The position numbers and the translations under genes are program-made. A stretch of DNA of 8,506 nucleotides, taken from contig PLSZ01000167.1 of the NCBI GenBank assembly GCA_003164305.1, forward strand, positions 1 through 8,506, in the 5' to 3' direction. The notes beneath the pieces were generated by a model, which ran no database searches, was not told the origin of the DNA, and was given only the letters and a program-made list of their open reading frames with translations. Positions 1 to 6,998 of the stretch are shown piece after piece (position 1 is the first letter of the stretch; each line of letters begins with the position of its first letter). Origin of the DNA: Acetobacteraceae bacterium. Lineage in GTDB: Bacteria; Pseudomonadota; Alphaproteobacteria; Acetobacterales; Acetobacteraceae.

Positions 1-103
1 CCGGACCATGACGAGGGATGGGAGGCGCGACCCCGCTCGCCGTGCTATCTTCGCGCCTATGGGGCTCGACCCGGGGATCCATCCAGGCCCGTGCGGTGAT
101 TTG

Positions 104-124
104 TCCCCGGGCCAGGCCCGGGGA
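104..124. repeat. GC-rich palindromic (REP-like) intergenic element
   Basis: Two 10-nt arms (104-113 and 115-124) are perfect reverse complements around a single central A, so the element is a palindrome built on CCCCGGGCC/GGCCCGGGG. The 9-mer CCCGGGGAT at its right side (117-125) recurs at 70-78 in a related stretch (61-91), so the region looks like a partly degenerate two-unit array. GC-rich palindromes of this style, next to a GATGAC-like tail, are common intergenic repeats in alphaproteobacteria; membership of a named family is inferred. It lies about 60 nt downstream of the stop of the minus-strand transporter gene and could stabilise or end that transcript. No T-tract follows on either strand, so I do not call it an intrinsic terminator. 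Positions 1-60 hold nothing I can identify. Confidence 0.6.
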
Positions 125-181
125 TGACGGGGATGGGACGCTGACCCAACCCGTTTATTGTTGGTCGTCGCCTGACCGGCC

Positions 182-1477
182 TCAGTCATCGTCCATCTCA
201 TCGGCGTGCGTCTCCTTCGCGGCCATCACCGCGCAGGCCGCGATCAGGCCGAGAGCGATCAAATACAGCGACACCGGCCACGTGGCGCCGGTCCAGGCCA
301 GCAGCGCGGTCGCGACGATCGGCGCGAATCCGCCGCTCAGCGCCGCCGAAACCTGACACCCAAGCGAAGCGCCGGTGTAACGCACCCGCGTGCCGAACAA
401 CTCCGGCATCCAGGAGGCGCCGATGCCGAAACCGATCGCGTGCGTGACGTTCATCACCAACGCAAGGCCAACGATCACGAACGTCGGATCGCGCGTGTCC
501 AACAGCCAGAATACCGGAAACGCGCAAACGATCGAGAGCGCGACGCCCGCCATGTAAACCGGCTTGCGGCCGAACCGGTCGGACAGCGCACCGGCCAGTG
601 GCAGCGTGATCAACTCGAGCAGCGCGCCGGCGATGATGCCATTCAGGATCAGCGAGCGCGGCAAGCCCAGTTTGCTGGTGGCGTAGACGATCGAGAACAC
701 CGTCAGCACGTAGACCCAGGCGACCTCGGAGATTTTCATGCCGATCGCGATCAGCACGGTGCGTGGCACGCGGCTGAACACCTCCAGCATCGGCCGGCGT
801 GAGATGGCGTCCTCGCGCTTCAGCCGCTGAAACGCCGGGGTTTCGCTGAGCCGCATGCGGACGAACAGGCCGAAGGCGACCAGCAGCACGCTCAACAGAA
901 ACGGGATTCGCCAGCCCCAGGTCAGGAACTCGCTCTGCGGCATGGCGTTCAGGGGCAGGAAGATGCCGGTGGAGGCGGCGACACCGAGCGGAAAGCCAAG
1001 CTGCACCAGGCTGCCGTAAAGGCCGCGGCGGCCGTCCGGCGCGTGTTCGACCACCATCAGGACCGCGCCGCCCCACTCGCCGCCCAGACCGAAACCCTGG
1101 ATGAAGCGCAGGGCGATCAGCAACAGCGGCGCCCAGATGCCGATCTGGTCGAAGGTGGGCAGGCAACCGATCAGGAACGTGCCGCCGCCCATGATCATCA
1201 TGGTCAGCATCAGCATGGTCTTGCGGCCGAGGCGGTCGCCGAAGTGACCGAAGACGATACCGCCCAGAGGTCGGGCGGCGAACCCAACGGCATAGGTGCC
1301 GAACGCGGCCAGTGTCCCGGTGGCCGGCGCGAAACCGGGGAAGAACAGCTTGTTGAAAACCAGCGCGGCGGCGGTGCCATAAATCAGGAAGTCGTACCAC
1401 TCGACGACGGTGCCGAGCACGCTGGCCCAGACGACGGTGTTAAGGGTGGAGGATTGGTCGATCGTGGTCGTGCTCAT
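182..1477 (-). CDS. MFS transporter, metabolite:H+ symporter (MHS) family
   Basis: Inner-membrane proton symporter of 431 residues, the usual length for the MHS branch of the major facilitator superfamily, which includes citrate, 2-oxoglutarate, shikimate and proline/betaine carriers. Visible signatures: the N-terminal VVEWYDFLIYGTAAAL stretch (residues 24-39) typical of MHS proteins; the loop 2-3 motif GHFGDRLGRK (77-86); RFIQGFGLGGEWGGA in TM4 (124-138); GWRIPFLLS (188-196); RLSETPAF (209-216); and the repeated half-motif ALSDRFGRK (297-305) between TM8 and TM9. About 12 hydrophobic segments can be traced. The frame stays open upstream to an ATG at 1561, but the ATG at 1477 is chosen because a GGAAGG Shine-Dalgarno sits 5 nt before it and because family members begin close to the first helix. 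The C-terminus ends in an acidic tail, ETHADEMDDD. Substrate cannot be read from the sequence; a small carboxylate is a fair guess from the family. The gene stands alone, with a palindromic repeat downstream and a long non-coding gap upstream. Confidence 0.93.
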   Translation of the reverse strand: MSTTTIDQSSTLNTVVWASVLGTVVEWYDFLIYGTAAALVFNKLFFPGFAPATGTLAAFGTYAVGFAARPLGGIVFGHFGDRLGRKTMLMLTMMIMGGGTFLIGCLPTFDQIGIWAPLLLIALRFIQGFGLGGEWGGAVLMVVEHAPDGRRGLYGSLVQLGFPLGVAASTGIFLPLNAMPQSEFLTWGWRIPFLLSVLLVAFGLFVRMRLSETPAFQRLKREDAISRRPMLEVFSRVPRTVLIAIGMKISEVAWVYVLTVFSIVYATSKLGLPRSLILNGIIAGALLELITLPLAGALSDRFGRKPVYMAGVALSIVCAFPVFWLLDTRDPTFVIVGLALVMNVTHAIGFGIGASWMPELFGTRVRYTGASLGCQVSAALSGGFAPIVATALLAWTGATWPVSLYLIALGLIAACAVMAAKETHADEMDDD

Positions 1478-2130
1478 GGGGGCCTTCCGATGTCGAGGCG
1501 AGGCCCCGCGCGGTTGGGTCATGCAAGCGATGTGCCTGATGTCGGGCCGCGACCAACGCAAACCGATCGGGCACCCGGCCTCGATTTGGCGGTTGACGCG
1601 GCGCCCGTGGGGACTGCCGCGGGGAATGGCGCCGGCATCGCGATGAGGCGCCGGCGCCTGTCCTTCAGCTCACAATTGTCTTTCATTCGTGCCGCGTCGA
1701 AGTTTGGTCCCGGTCGCGACGGTGATTCGCTCAGGCTGAAAAACCACGGGTTACCAGCCGGGCGACCGCGATGACCAGGCGTCGGGCGATCCGTCTCCGC
1801 GCCGCATCGGAGCAGGACCACGCCCCCCCTTGCCACAGGCCCAAAGGGAACGGAAACCCGCGGAAAACGTTGCTTCGCCAGGATGTCCAACGCCGATCCG
1901 GGAGACCCCGCGTGGCCCGCGTGCCGCCTTTCCATCACATACAAGAGGCGAGGAAACCGCCCGAACAACGCGTCTCCCACGACAACGACGCCTGCTCCCT
2001 GGGCCGTCTGATCCAGCCATGGGAACGTCGCGAGGGCACCGCCGGCATGCGGCAATGCAAAGAGTGTTACCGGCTCGGTCTGGCCGCGTCGAGGCGGTCC
2101 TGGATTTAATCCGTGGAAAGCGGCCGTTCT
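1478..2130. other. Long intergenic region without a convincing gene
   Basis: About 650 bp between the MHS gene start and the ACS gene stop. Open frames exist on both strands (for example 1519-2055 minus and 1771-2109 plus), but they are Arg/Pro/Gly-rich, have no recognisable domain, and look like random open frames in GC-rich DNA. Small sites seen are a perfect 14-bp palindrome AGGCGCCGGCGCCT (1646-1659) and an 8-bp palindrome ACAATTGT (1672-1679), both upstream of the MHS gene and possibly part of its control region. GGATT-T-AATCC (2102-2112) lies just downstream of the ACS gene stop. No clear promoter hexamers or intrinsic terminator could be fixed. It may be the remnant of a lost gene, but nothing shows which one. 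Confidence 0.5.
1483..1488 (-). promoter_or_regulatory. Ribosome binding site fixing the MHS transporter start
   Basis: On the minus strand GGAAGG lies 5 nt before the ATG at 1477. It supports this start over the in-frame ATG codons further upstream (1561 and 1522), which would add an Arg/Pro-rich, non-membrane extension not seen in this family. Confidence 0.6.
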
Positions 2131-3435
2131 CTACTCCGCCACTGCCACCACGGCGCCGCCTTCCAGTTCCGCCGCGCCGATCGGCGATCGCACCAGGAAG
2201 TGCAACAACCCCGCGCCGGCCACGGTAATGACCGCGCCGATCGCCAACGCGGTGGTGAACGAGCCGGTCGTGTCCACCACGTAGCCCGTCACCCAAGGCG
2301 ACACCGTTCCGCCCAGGTAACCTCCAAAGTTTTGTAGGCTGGCGACCGAGGTGCAGTACGATTGCGGCGCCACCGCCGTGATCATCGTCCACTTGCCGGC
2401 GATCCCGAAGGCCAGGAAATACATCGCCGCCGAAATCAATATCACCGCCGTCGTGGCCGATCCCGCCGCCGTCGCCGCGTAGGTGAACACGCCCGACAAC
2501 ACCAGCCCGACGATCGCCGGGATCCTGCGGCTGGCGACCAGTTCGGTGCCTCGCGCGGCCATGCGGTCGCACACCCAACCACCGCTGACCGCGCCGACGA
2601 TCGAGCAAATCAGCGGGATCGACGCCAGGTAGCCGGTATTCTTGATGCTGATGTGCTGCTGCATCTCCAGATACGCGGGCAGCCACGTCTGGTACATCCA
2701 CACCGCGTAGCCGGAGCAGAACGCGCCCAGTGTCAGACCCCACATGGAGCGGAAGCGGAACAATCGGACCCATTGCCGCGCCTCGACCTTGTTCGCGTTG
2801 GCGCGGTTGTCGGCGAGGTAGGCCACGTCCACGGGCTCCAGCTTCGCTTTGCGCGGATCGCGATACAGCAGGAACCAGATCCCCGCGCTGACGACGCCGA
2901 CCACGCCCATGACGACGAACATCGTGCGCCAGTCGAACGCCAGCATGATGCCGGTCAGCAGCGGCGGCGCGATCGCCGGCCCGATGCTGCCGCCCGCGTT
3001 ATAAACACCGGTCGGCCGGCCGCGGTCCTTAACGTGGAACCAGTCGCTGGTGACCCGCACCGCGCCGGGGAACGCCGGGCTTTCCGCCGCCCCCAACCCC
3101 ACGCGAGACATCAACAACTGAAAATAACTGCTGGCGAAGCCGCCCGCGCCTTGCGCCACCGACCAAACCACCAGCGCCACGCCAACCAAATATCCTGGGC
3201 CGATGCGATCGAGCAGGAACCCAACCGGTATTTGGAAGAAAGCGTAAGTGATCGACCACGCGGATTGCAGTTGGCCGATTTCCGTCGCGGTCAGGCCGAA
3301 CTCCGCCCGGATTTTCACGTTGCCGACGGCCAGAGTGGAGCGGTCGATGTAATTCACCGCGATCGCGAAGGTCGCCAAAGCGATCGCGATCCACTGCATG
3401 CGTCGCATTCCGTGGGAAATCGGTAAGGCGGTCAT
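2131..3435 (-). CDS. MFS transporter, anion:cation symporter (ACS) family
   Basis: Inner-membrane permease of 434 residues, standard for the ACS branch of the major facilitator superfamily (hexuronate, glucarate, galactonate, phthalate and similar organic anions). Features seen: NYIDRSTLAVGNVKIRAEFGLT (residues 28-49) with the NYxDR signature of TM1; GQLQSAWSITYAFFQIPVGFLLDRIG (54-79); SRVGLGAAESPAFPGAVR (110-127) in TM4; DWFHVKDRGRPTGVYNAGGSIG (131-152), the classic ACS loop and TM5 motif; a cytoplasmic middle loop (about 192-228); MYQTWLPAYL (247-256) in TM7; and GGWVCDRMAARG (285-296). An upstream in-frame ATG at 3570 is rejected because AGGAGG lies 8 nt before the ATG at 3435 and the additional 45 residues are not membrane-like. 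The substrate is not determined; a sugar acid or aromatic acid would fit the family. The gene is divergent from the small secreted-protein gene at 3754, and a possible operator lies about 100-130 nt upstream. Confidence 0.93.
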   Translation of the reverse strand: MTALPISHGMRRMQWIAIALATFAIAVNYIDRSTLAVGNVKIRAEFGLTATEIGQLQSAWSITYAFFQIPVGFLLDRIGPGYLVGVALVVWSVAQGAGGFASSYFQLLMSRVGLGAAESPAFPGAVRVTSDWFHVKDRGRPTGVYNAGGSIGPAIAPPLLTGIMLAFDWRTMFVVMGVVGVVSAGIWFLLYRDPRKAKLEPVDVAYLADNRANANKVEARQWVRLFRFRSMWGLTLGAFCSGYAVWMYQTWLPAYLEMQQHISIKNTGYLASIPLICSIVGAVSGGWVCDRMAARGTELVASRRIPAIVGLVLSGVFTYAATAAGSATTAVILISAAMYFLAFGIAGKWTMITAVAPQSYCTSVASLQNFGGYLGGTVSPWVTGYVVDTTGSFTTALAIGAVITVAGAGLLHFLVRSPIGAAELEGGAVVAVAE

Positions 3436-3443
3436 GGCGGCTT

Positions 3444-3449
3444 CCTCCT
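3444..3449 (-). promoter_or_regulatory. Strong Shine-Dalgarno deciding the ACS transporter start
   Basis: The minus strand reads AGGAGG, a perfect anti-16S match, with an 8-nt gap to the ATG at 3435. It settles the start over the ATG at 3570 and suggests efficient translation. Confidence 0.8.
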
Positions 3450-3535
3450 GGCGTGCTTTTGCCGGGCAGCATGAACGGATGGCCTCGGCGCGGCAACCGC
3501 GCTCCAGAAGCGGGTATTGCCTTTTATCATTGAAC

Positions 3536-3564
3536 GTAATGCGGGTGTTCGTATAGGGTATTAC
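3536..3564. promoter_or_regulatory. Inverted repeat, possible operator upstream of the ACS transporter
   Basis: GTAATGC (3536-3542) and GTATTAC (3558-3564) form 7-bp half-sites with one mismatch, separated by 15 bp, so their centres are 22 bp apart, about two helical turns. The stretch 3511-3570 is clearly more AT-rich than its surroundings, as expected of a control region. Spacing and symmetry would suit a dimeric regulator touching two successive major grooves on one face. No regulator gene for it is visible in the window, and promoter hexamers could not be assigned with confidence. The role is inference. Confidence 0.35.
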
Positions 3565-3642
3565 AACCAAACCGGGCCGGCCGTTATCTCAGGCCTCGGG
3601 TCAATAGCGTAACGACCCTGTTAGCCCGGTCCAGGCAAAACG

Positions 3643-3666
3643 CCGAACGCCAAATCCGCTGTTCGG
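3643..3666. promoter_or_regulatory. Short inverted repeat in the divergent region
   Basis: CCGAAC (3643-3648) and GTTCGG (3661-3666) are perfect reverse complements separated by 12 bp. They lie about 90-110 nt upstream of the secreted-protein start. The site could be an operator for that gene; 6-bp arms may also occur by chance. Confidence 0.2.
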
Positions 3667-3691
3667 ACACGGCGGACGATCTCGACGCCAC

Positions 3692-3717
3692 CAGGCGGCC
3701 GAGGTGTCGGTCGCCTG
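3692..3717 (+). promoter_or_regulatory. Stem-loop in the presumed 5' leader of the secreted-protein gene
   Basis: An 11-bp stem (3692-3702 with 3707-3717), containing one G-U wobble, closes a GGTG tetraloop. It ends 36 nt before the ATG at 3754 and is followed by GATTTCGCC, a short U-poor run, so it is a weak attenuator at best. If the transcript starts upstream, this would be a very stable 5' leader hairpin that could protect the mRNA or control its expression. The fold is read directly from the sequence; the function is inferred. Confidence 0.45.
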
Positions 3718-3753
3718 ATTTCGCCAACCGTGTAACAACTCAGGAAAGTCTCC

Positions 3754-4137
3754 ATGCATCCCATGTTCAAACCCCTGGCCACGTTCAAACCGCTGGCCGC
3801 CGCGGCCATGCTGTGCCTCGCCGGATCGGCCGCGATCGCCGCCGATCAGGATTTCGCGCTGTTCAATGAGACGGGGTATACGATCGATAAGGTCTATGTC
3901 AGTCCGGTCGGCAAGACGACCTGGGGCGGCGACATCCTTGGCCAGGACCAGTTGGAAGACGGCAACAAGGTCAACGTCACCTTCAAGAACGGCAATTCCG
4001 TGTGCCAGTACGACCTCAAGGTGGTCTACACCGACGATGACTCCGCCGTTTGGAGCGACCTGAATTTGTGCGATCTGAGCAAGATCCACCTACATTACGA
4101 CCGCAAGGCCGGCGTGACCCGCGCCAGCACCGAGTGA
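3754..4137 (+). CDS. Small secreted (periplasmic) protein of unknown function
   Basis: 127 residues with a typical Sec signal peptide: basic start (K6, K12), hydrophobic core (about residues 14-28) and an A-I-A-A cleavage zone near residues 29-30. C21 lies inside the signal core and is not in a lipobox, so it does not look like a lipoprotein. The mature part, about 97 residues, is acidic and beta-rich in appearance, with FALFNETGYTIDKVYVSPVGKTTWGGDILG (34-63), GNKVNVTF (70-77), CQYDLKVVYTDDDSAVWSDLNLC (84-106) and IHLHYD (111-116). I recognise the general pattern of small alphaproteobacterial exported proteins with a tissue-like N..TG..I...Y.SP..W..D.L core, but know no function for them. C84 and C106 could form a disulfide in the periplasm. 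AGGA (3742-3745) is placed 8 nt before the first ATG, which supports that start over M4. It converges on the kinase/regulator operon. It could be a product or target of that system, but the sequence does not prove it. Confidence 0.85.
   Translation: MHPMFKPLATFKPLAAAAMLCLAGSAAIAADQDFALFNETGYTIDKVYVSPVGKTTWGGDILGQDQLEDGNKVNVTFKNGNSVCQYDLKVVYTDDDSAVWSDLNLCDLSKIHLHYDRKAGVTRASTE
3766..3801 (+). repeat. 18-bp tandem duplication inside the signal peptide
   Basis: Two adjacent 18-nt units (3766-3783 and 3784-3801) match at 15 of 18 positions and encode FKPLAT and FKPLAA. The duplication lengthens the n-region of the signal peptide and places two Lys ahead of the hydrophobic core. The mismatches show it is not brand new. 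Confidence 0.6.
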
Positions 4138-4145
4138 CCGGCGGT

Positions 4146-4170
4146 GTGGGGAGGCACGCCACCTCCCCAC
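4146..4170 (+). terminator. Strong hairpin between convergent genes, probable terminator
   Basis: GTGGGGAGG (4146-4154) and CCTCCCCAC (4162-4170) make a perfect 9-bp GC-rich stem with a 7-nt loop. It begins 9 nt after the stop of the secreted-protein gene, about 70 nt beyond the stop of the opposing response-regulator gene. No T-tract follows on either strand, so it departs from the classical intrinsic terminator, though alphaproteobacterial terminators often have poor U-tracts. The position between two converging stops favours a 3'-end role, perhaps in both directions. Confidence 0.55.
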
Positions 4171-4241
4171 CTGGCGTCACGTATCCGGTCCGCCCAGGAA
4201 ACGGTTTCGCGACCGATTGAGCGTGGCGGCCCGACCTGGCG

Positions 4242-4652
4242 TCAAACCATCGGCGCCGTCTGCCGCGACGCGAGGACGACCTGCAACTGGTCATTGATCT
4301 GCTTCGGCGAGATTGGTTTGATCAGGTAACCGCCGATCCTCAACTTTGAAGCGGCGATTACGGTCGGTTCTTCGGCATGACCGGTCAGAATGATCACCGG
4401 CAGATCGCGCATCCGACGGTCGCGATGCTCGCGCAACAGCTCGATGAACCGCAGGCCGCCGAGGCGCGGCATGGAAATATCACACAGCACCACATCGGGT
4501 TTCAGTTCCTCGCCCTTGATGAGCGCGGCATCGCCATCGTCGGCCTCCAACACCACGAAGCGCGCCACGGCACGGAGCACCGTTTTGATCGTTGACCGCA
4601 TGAAGCGGTCGTCATCCACGATGAGCACCATGACGCCGTCCAGATTGATCAT
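4242..4652 (-). CDS. Single-domain (CheY-like) response regulator
   Basis: 136 residues comprising only a receiver domain, with no DNA-binding or enzymatic output. Key residues are all present: the acidic cluster D13-D15, the phospho-acceptor D58 in [13 protein letters not shown], the switch T90 in VIILTGHA, and K112 in YLIKPIS. A working receiver is therefore expected. Its ATG overlaps the stop of the upstream hybrid kinase gene by ATGA (4649-4652), and GGAGG (4660-4664) inside the kinase coding end lies 7 nt before the start, so the two are cotranscribed and translationally coupled. That arrangement makes this protein the likely end-acceptor of the kinase's phosphorelay, taking phosphate from its HPt-like segment. 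Stand-alone receivers work by binding a partner (as CheY binds the flagellar switch and DivK binds kinases) or act as phosphate shuttles or sinks; which applies here cannot be told. Confidence 0.92.
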   Translation of the reverse strand: MINLDGVMVLIVDDDRFMRSTIKTVLRAVARFVVLEADDGDAALIKGEELKPDVVLCDISMPRLGGLRFIELLREHRDRRMRDLPVIILTGHAEEPTVIAASKLRIGGYLIKPISPKQINDQLQVVLASRQTAPMV

Positions 4653-6940
4653 GCCACTTCCTCCGCGTTCGTCACGGCGCCATCGATCGCCAGCCGCGCC
4701 TCACGCCACGCCGCGAGCAGGCCTCCCATCATTTCTCGCAGTTCGCGCAACGGCGCGGCGGACGCGGCCGTTTCCAGGCCGCGTCCGCGTTCGCCGAGAA
4801 CCATGGCCCCGACCGCCAGTGACGCGCTCGCGAGATTATGCGCGCGCGCCGCCAACACGAACCTGTCGCCGTCGCCCATGCTTTGCTCAATGTCACTCAT
4901 CAACGCGGCAGCTGTCTCAAGGTAAAGCACCAGCCACTCGCTCCCCTCGGCTTCGTTGCCGGCGAACAGCTCCCGCAAGGGCGTGGGATCGAAAACGGCG
5001 GTGGCGGCCGGTTCCTCGGCGCGGGGATAGGTGGTTTCCGTCGCCGCTGCTCCAGAAACGGAGAGTCCCATCAGGGCCGCCCGCAACCGGCGCAGATCGA
5101 TTGGCTTGCCGACCACGCCGGTCATTCCGGCTTTGAGGCAGCGTGCCCGCGTCTCCGTCGAAACATCGGCGGTCAGGCCGAGGATGGGAAGGCGAGGGGC
5201 ACCGCGGGCGATCTCGTCGTCGCGGATCAGCCGCGTCAGCGCGATGCCATCGAGCCCTGGCATATGGCAGTCCGAAATCAACAGATCGTACCGGCACGCC
5301 TCCCCGTCCGCCGCCGCCAGAGCGGCGAGCGCCGCGCGACCATTTTCGACGACGTAGGCCGAACATCCGAGACGTTCGAGTTGACGCTGGATGAGCCAGC
5401 GATTCGTCGCCTGATCCTCCGCCACCAGGATGCGCCACGGACCGGCGAACCCGGCGTCGGTCGGCGCCTGTTCGTCTGGTTTCGCTGTCACTTCGGCGGC
5501 GCCGGTCAGGCCCAGGCGCAGCCGGAACACGCTGCCGGCTCCGGGCTGGCTGGTGACGGTGATATCGCCCCCCATCAGGCGGGCCAGTCGCCGCGATATG
5601 GTCAACCCCAGCCCCGTGCCGCCATACATCTTCGTCGTCGAGGCGTCCGCCTGGCTGAACGGCTCGAACAGCCGGCCGAGTTGGCCCGAGGACATGCCGA
5701 TTCCACTGTCAGTGACGGCGAAACTCAACATCTGCTCGCCCGCCGGATCGGTCATGCCGGTTACGTCCAGCCGCACGGTTCCCGAGGCGGTGAACTTGAG
5801 CGCGTTGGTCAGCAGGTTGACCAGGATCTGGCGCAACCGAAGCGGGTCGAGCAGCAGCCACGCGGGTATGTCCTCGGCGACCTCGCTGGCCCATCGCAGT
5901 CCCTTGGCGGCCGCGGCGTGGGCCGATGGTTCGACAATCGCGGCGATCAACGGCCGAAACTCGGTCGCCTCCAGGTTCACCGCGACGCTGCCAGCGTCCA
6001 TTTTCGAGAAGTCCAGGATGTCGTTGACAATCCGCAGCAATGAGTCGGCCGAGGCGTGCACCATCTCGATCATACCGGCCTGCTCCAGAGACAACGGTGT
6101 GTCCCGCAGCAATTCGACGACACCGAGCAGGCCGCTCATCGGCGAGCGGATCTCATGGCTCATCATCGCCAGGAATTCGGATTTCGCCCGCGAGGAACGA
6201 TCAGCCTCATCCCGCGCGGCGACGAGCAGTGTCTCGGCGTGCTTGCGGTCGGTAATGTCGGTGAAGGTCCGCACCGCGCCGCCGTCCGGCAGCAGCCTTG
6301 CCGTGATCGCCAGCACGGTGCCGTTGGGGCGGGTATGCTCATAGACACGACCGTCCACGCCGAACCCGCCAGCACGCGTGAACCGCTCGAACCAGGCAGC
6401 GAAATTCGGCTCGTCCGAGCCAAACTCACCACGCCCCCACAGCAGTCCCAGCATTTCAGGCTGAGTGTGCCGCGCGATAACCACGTTGGCGGGTAGATCG
6501 AACAATTCGCCCATCCGGCGATTGACCACCTCGACCACCTGGTTCGCGTCCATTTTGACGATGCCCTGCGCCATGTTCTGCAGCGTTACTCGCAACAGGT
6601 CGCCATCTTCCGCGCGTCGCGTCTCGCTCTCACGCAGCGCCTGCGCCGCGCGGCGCAGGCGGACTTCGTGGACCAGGATGGACAGGATGGCGGCCAGCAG
6701 CGCCACCGTGACCGCGCAGGCCAGCACCAGCAGCCAGCGTGTTTTTTCGACCGCGGTCTGCCGTTCGACCGAAAGCAACCAAAGCAGGCCGACCCAAAGG
6801 ATGACGAGCCCGGCGATCCCCAGCAGCGCGGCCCCAGATTGCCCGATGAGCCGCGAAGCGGCGACGATCCGGCGAACTGCCCACCCGACGTCACGATCCG
6901 CGCGTTCGGTTTCCGATCGGGATCGCGCCGCGCGTTGCAT
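4649..6940 (-). CDS. Hybrid sensor histidine kinase (2TM-PAS-HisKA-HATPase-REC-HPt)
   Basis: 763-residue inner-membrane sensor kinase. Order: two predicted membrane helices (about 36-56 and 69-91) joined by a loop of only about a dozen residues, so little is exposed to the periplasm; a PAS domain of the PAS_7 type (about 116-230, from [12 protein letters not shown] through [11 protein letters not shown]); HisKA dimerisation domain with phospho-acceptor H262 in [13 protein letters not shown]; HATPase with N-box [10 protein letters not shown] (375-384), DSGIGM (411-416), FEPFSQAD (425-432) and GGTGLGL (440-446); a receiver with E508/D509, acceptor D557, T590 and K612; and a C-terminal HPt-like helical region (about 650-755) with H701 in [13 protein letters not shown]. 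All kinase and receiver residues are intact. The HPt keeps its His but has lost the usual LKG that follows. The start at 6940 has no good Shine-Dalgarno. Sensing is probably cytoplasmic through PAS; the ligand is unknown. The divergent promoter region is shared with dusB, and a CtrA-like box lies 42-58 nt upstream of the start. Confidence 0.93.
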   Translation of the reverse strand: MQRAARSRSETERADRDVGWAVRRIVAASRLIGQSGAALLGIAGLVILWVGLLWLLSVERQTAVEKTRWLLVLACAVTVALLAAILSILVHEVRLRRAAQALRESETRRAEDGDLLRVTLQNMAQGIVKMDANQVVEVVNRRMGELFDLPANVVIARHTQPEMLGLLWGRGEFGSDEPNFAAWFERFTRAGGFGVDGRVYEHTRPNGTVLAITARLLPDGGAVRTFTDITDRKHAETLLVAARDEADRSSRAKSEFLAMMSHEIRSPMSGLLGVVELLRDTPLSLEQAGMIEMVHASADSLLRIVNDILDFSKMDAGSVAVNLEATEFRPLIAAIVEPSAHAAAAKGLRWASEVAEDIPAWLLLDPLRLRQILVNLLTNALKFTASGTVRLDVTGMTDPAGEQMLSFAVTDSGIGMSSGQLGRLFEPFSQADASTTKMYGGTGLGLTISRRLARLMGGDITVTSQPGAGSVFRLRLGLTGAAEVTAKPDEQAPTDAGFAGPWRILVAEDQATNRWLIQRQLERLGCSAYVVENGRAALAALAAADGEACRYDLLISDCHMPGLDGIALTRLIRDDEIARGAPRLPILGLTADVSTETRARCLKAGMTGVVGKPIDLRRLRAALMGLSVSGAAATETTYPRAEEPAATAVFDPTPLRELFAGNEAEGSEWLVLYLETAAALMSDIEQSMGDGDRFVLAARAHNLASASLAVGAMVLGERGRGLETAASAAPLRELREMMGGLLAAWREARLAIDGAVTNAEEVA

Positions 6941-6981
6941 GTTTCACCGTGACGAGCCGAACCCCAGGCTATGTCCTTCGG

Positions 6982-6998
6982 GTTAGGATCGGGTTAAC
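6982..6998 (-). promoter_or_regulatory. CtrA-like box upstream of the hybrid kinase
   Basis: The minus strand reads TTAA-CCCGATC-CTAAC, which matches the alphaproteobacterial CtrA consensus TTAA-N7-TTAAC at 8 of 9 fixed positions (T to C in the second half). The same bases also form two direct TAACCC repeats 11 bp apart (6980-6985 and 6991-6996 on the plus strand), one helical turn. AT-rich motifs like this stand out in GC-rich DNA. Position fits an activator site overlapping a -35 region for the kinase. Three GANTC sites, the CcrM methylation target, occur in the same intergenic region (7062-7066, 7117-7121, 7148-7152). CtrA control is inferred from consensus only. Confidence 0.35.

Noticed and set aside
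143..166. Hairpin GACC(C)AAC / GTTGGTC just downstream of the MHS gene as a terminator
   Set aside because: Only 7 pairs with a bulged C, a 9-nt loop and no T-tract on the minus strand; too weak to call.
198..1400. A 400-residue open frame on the minus strand overlapping the MHS transporter
   Set aside because: It is an Arg-rich out-of-frame shadow of the transporter, with no domain or membrane segments; the other frame has clear family motifs.
1666..1680. lac-operator-like AATTGTGAGC on the minus strand
   Set aside because: Only the left half matches; the symmetric right half is absent, so it is probably chance.
1519..2055. Possible 178-residue minus-strand gene in the intergenic gap
   Set aside because: Composition is Pro/Gly/Arg-rich, there is no recognisable motif and no ribosome site, and it overlaps the transporter's upstream region.
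4169..4244. Direct repeat ACCTGGCGTCA at 4169-4179 and 4234-4244 as a possible duplication or attachment site
   Set aside because: Eleven bases with unrelated flanks and no integrase or inserted gene between them; probably chance.
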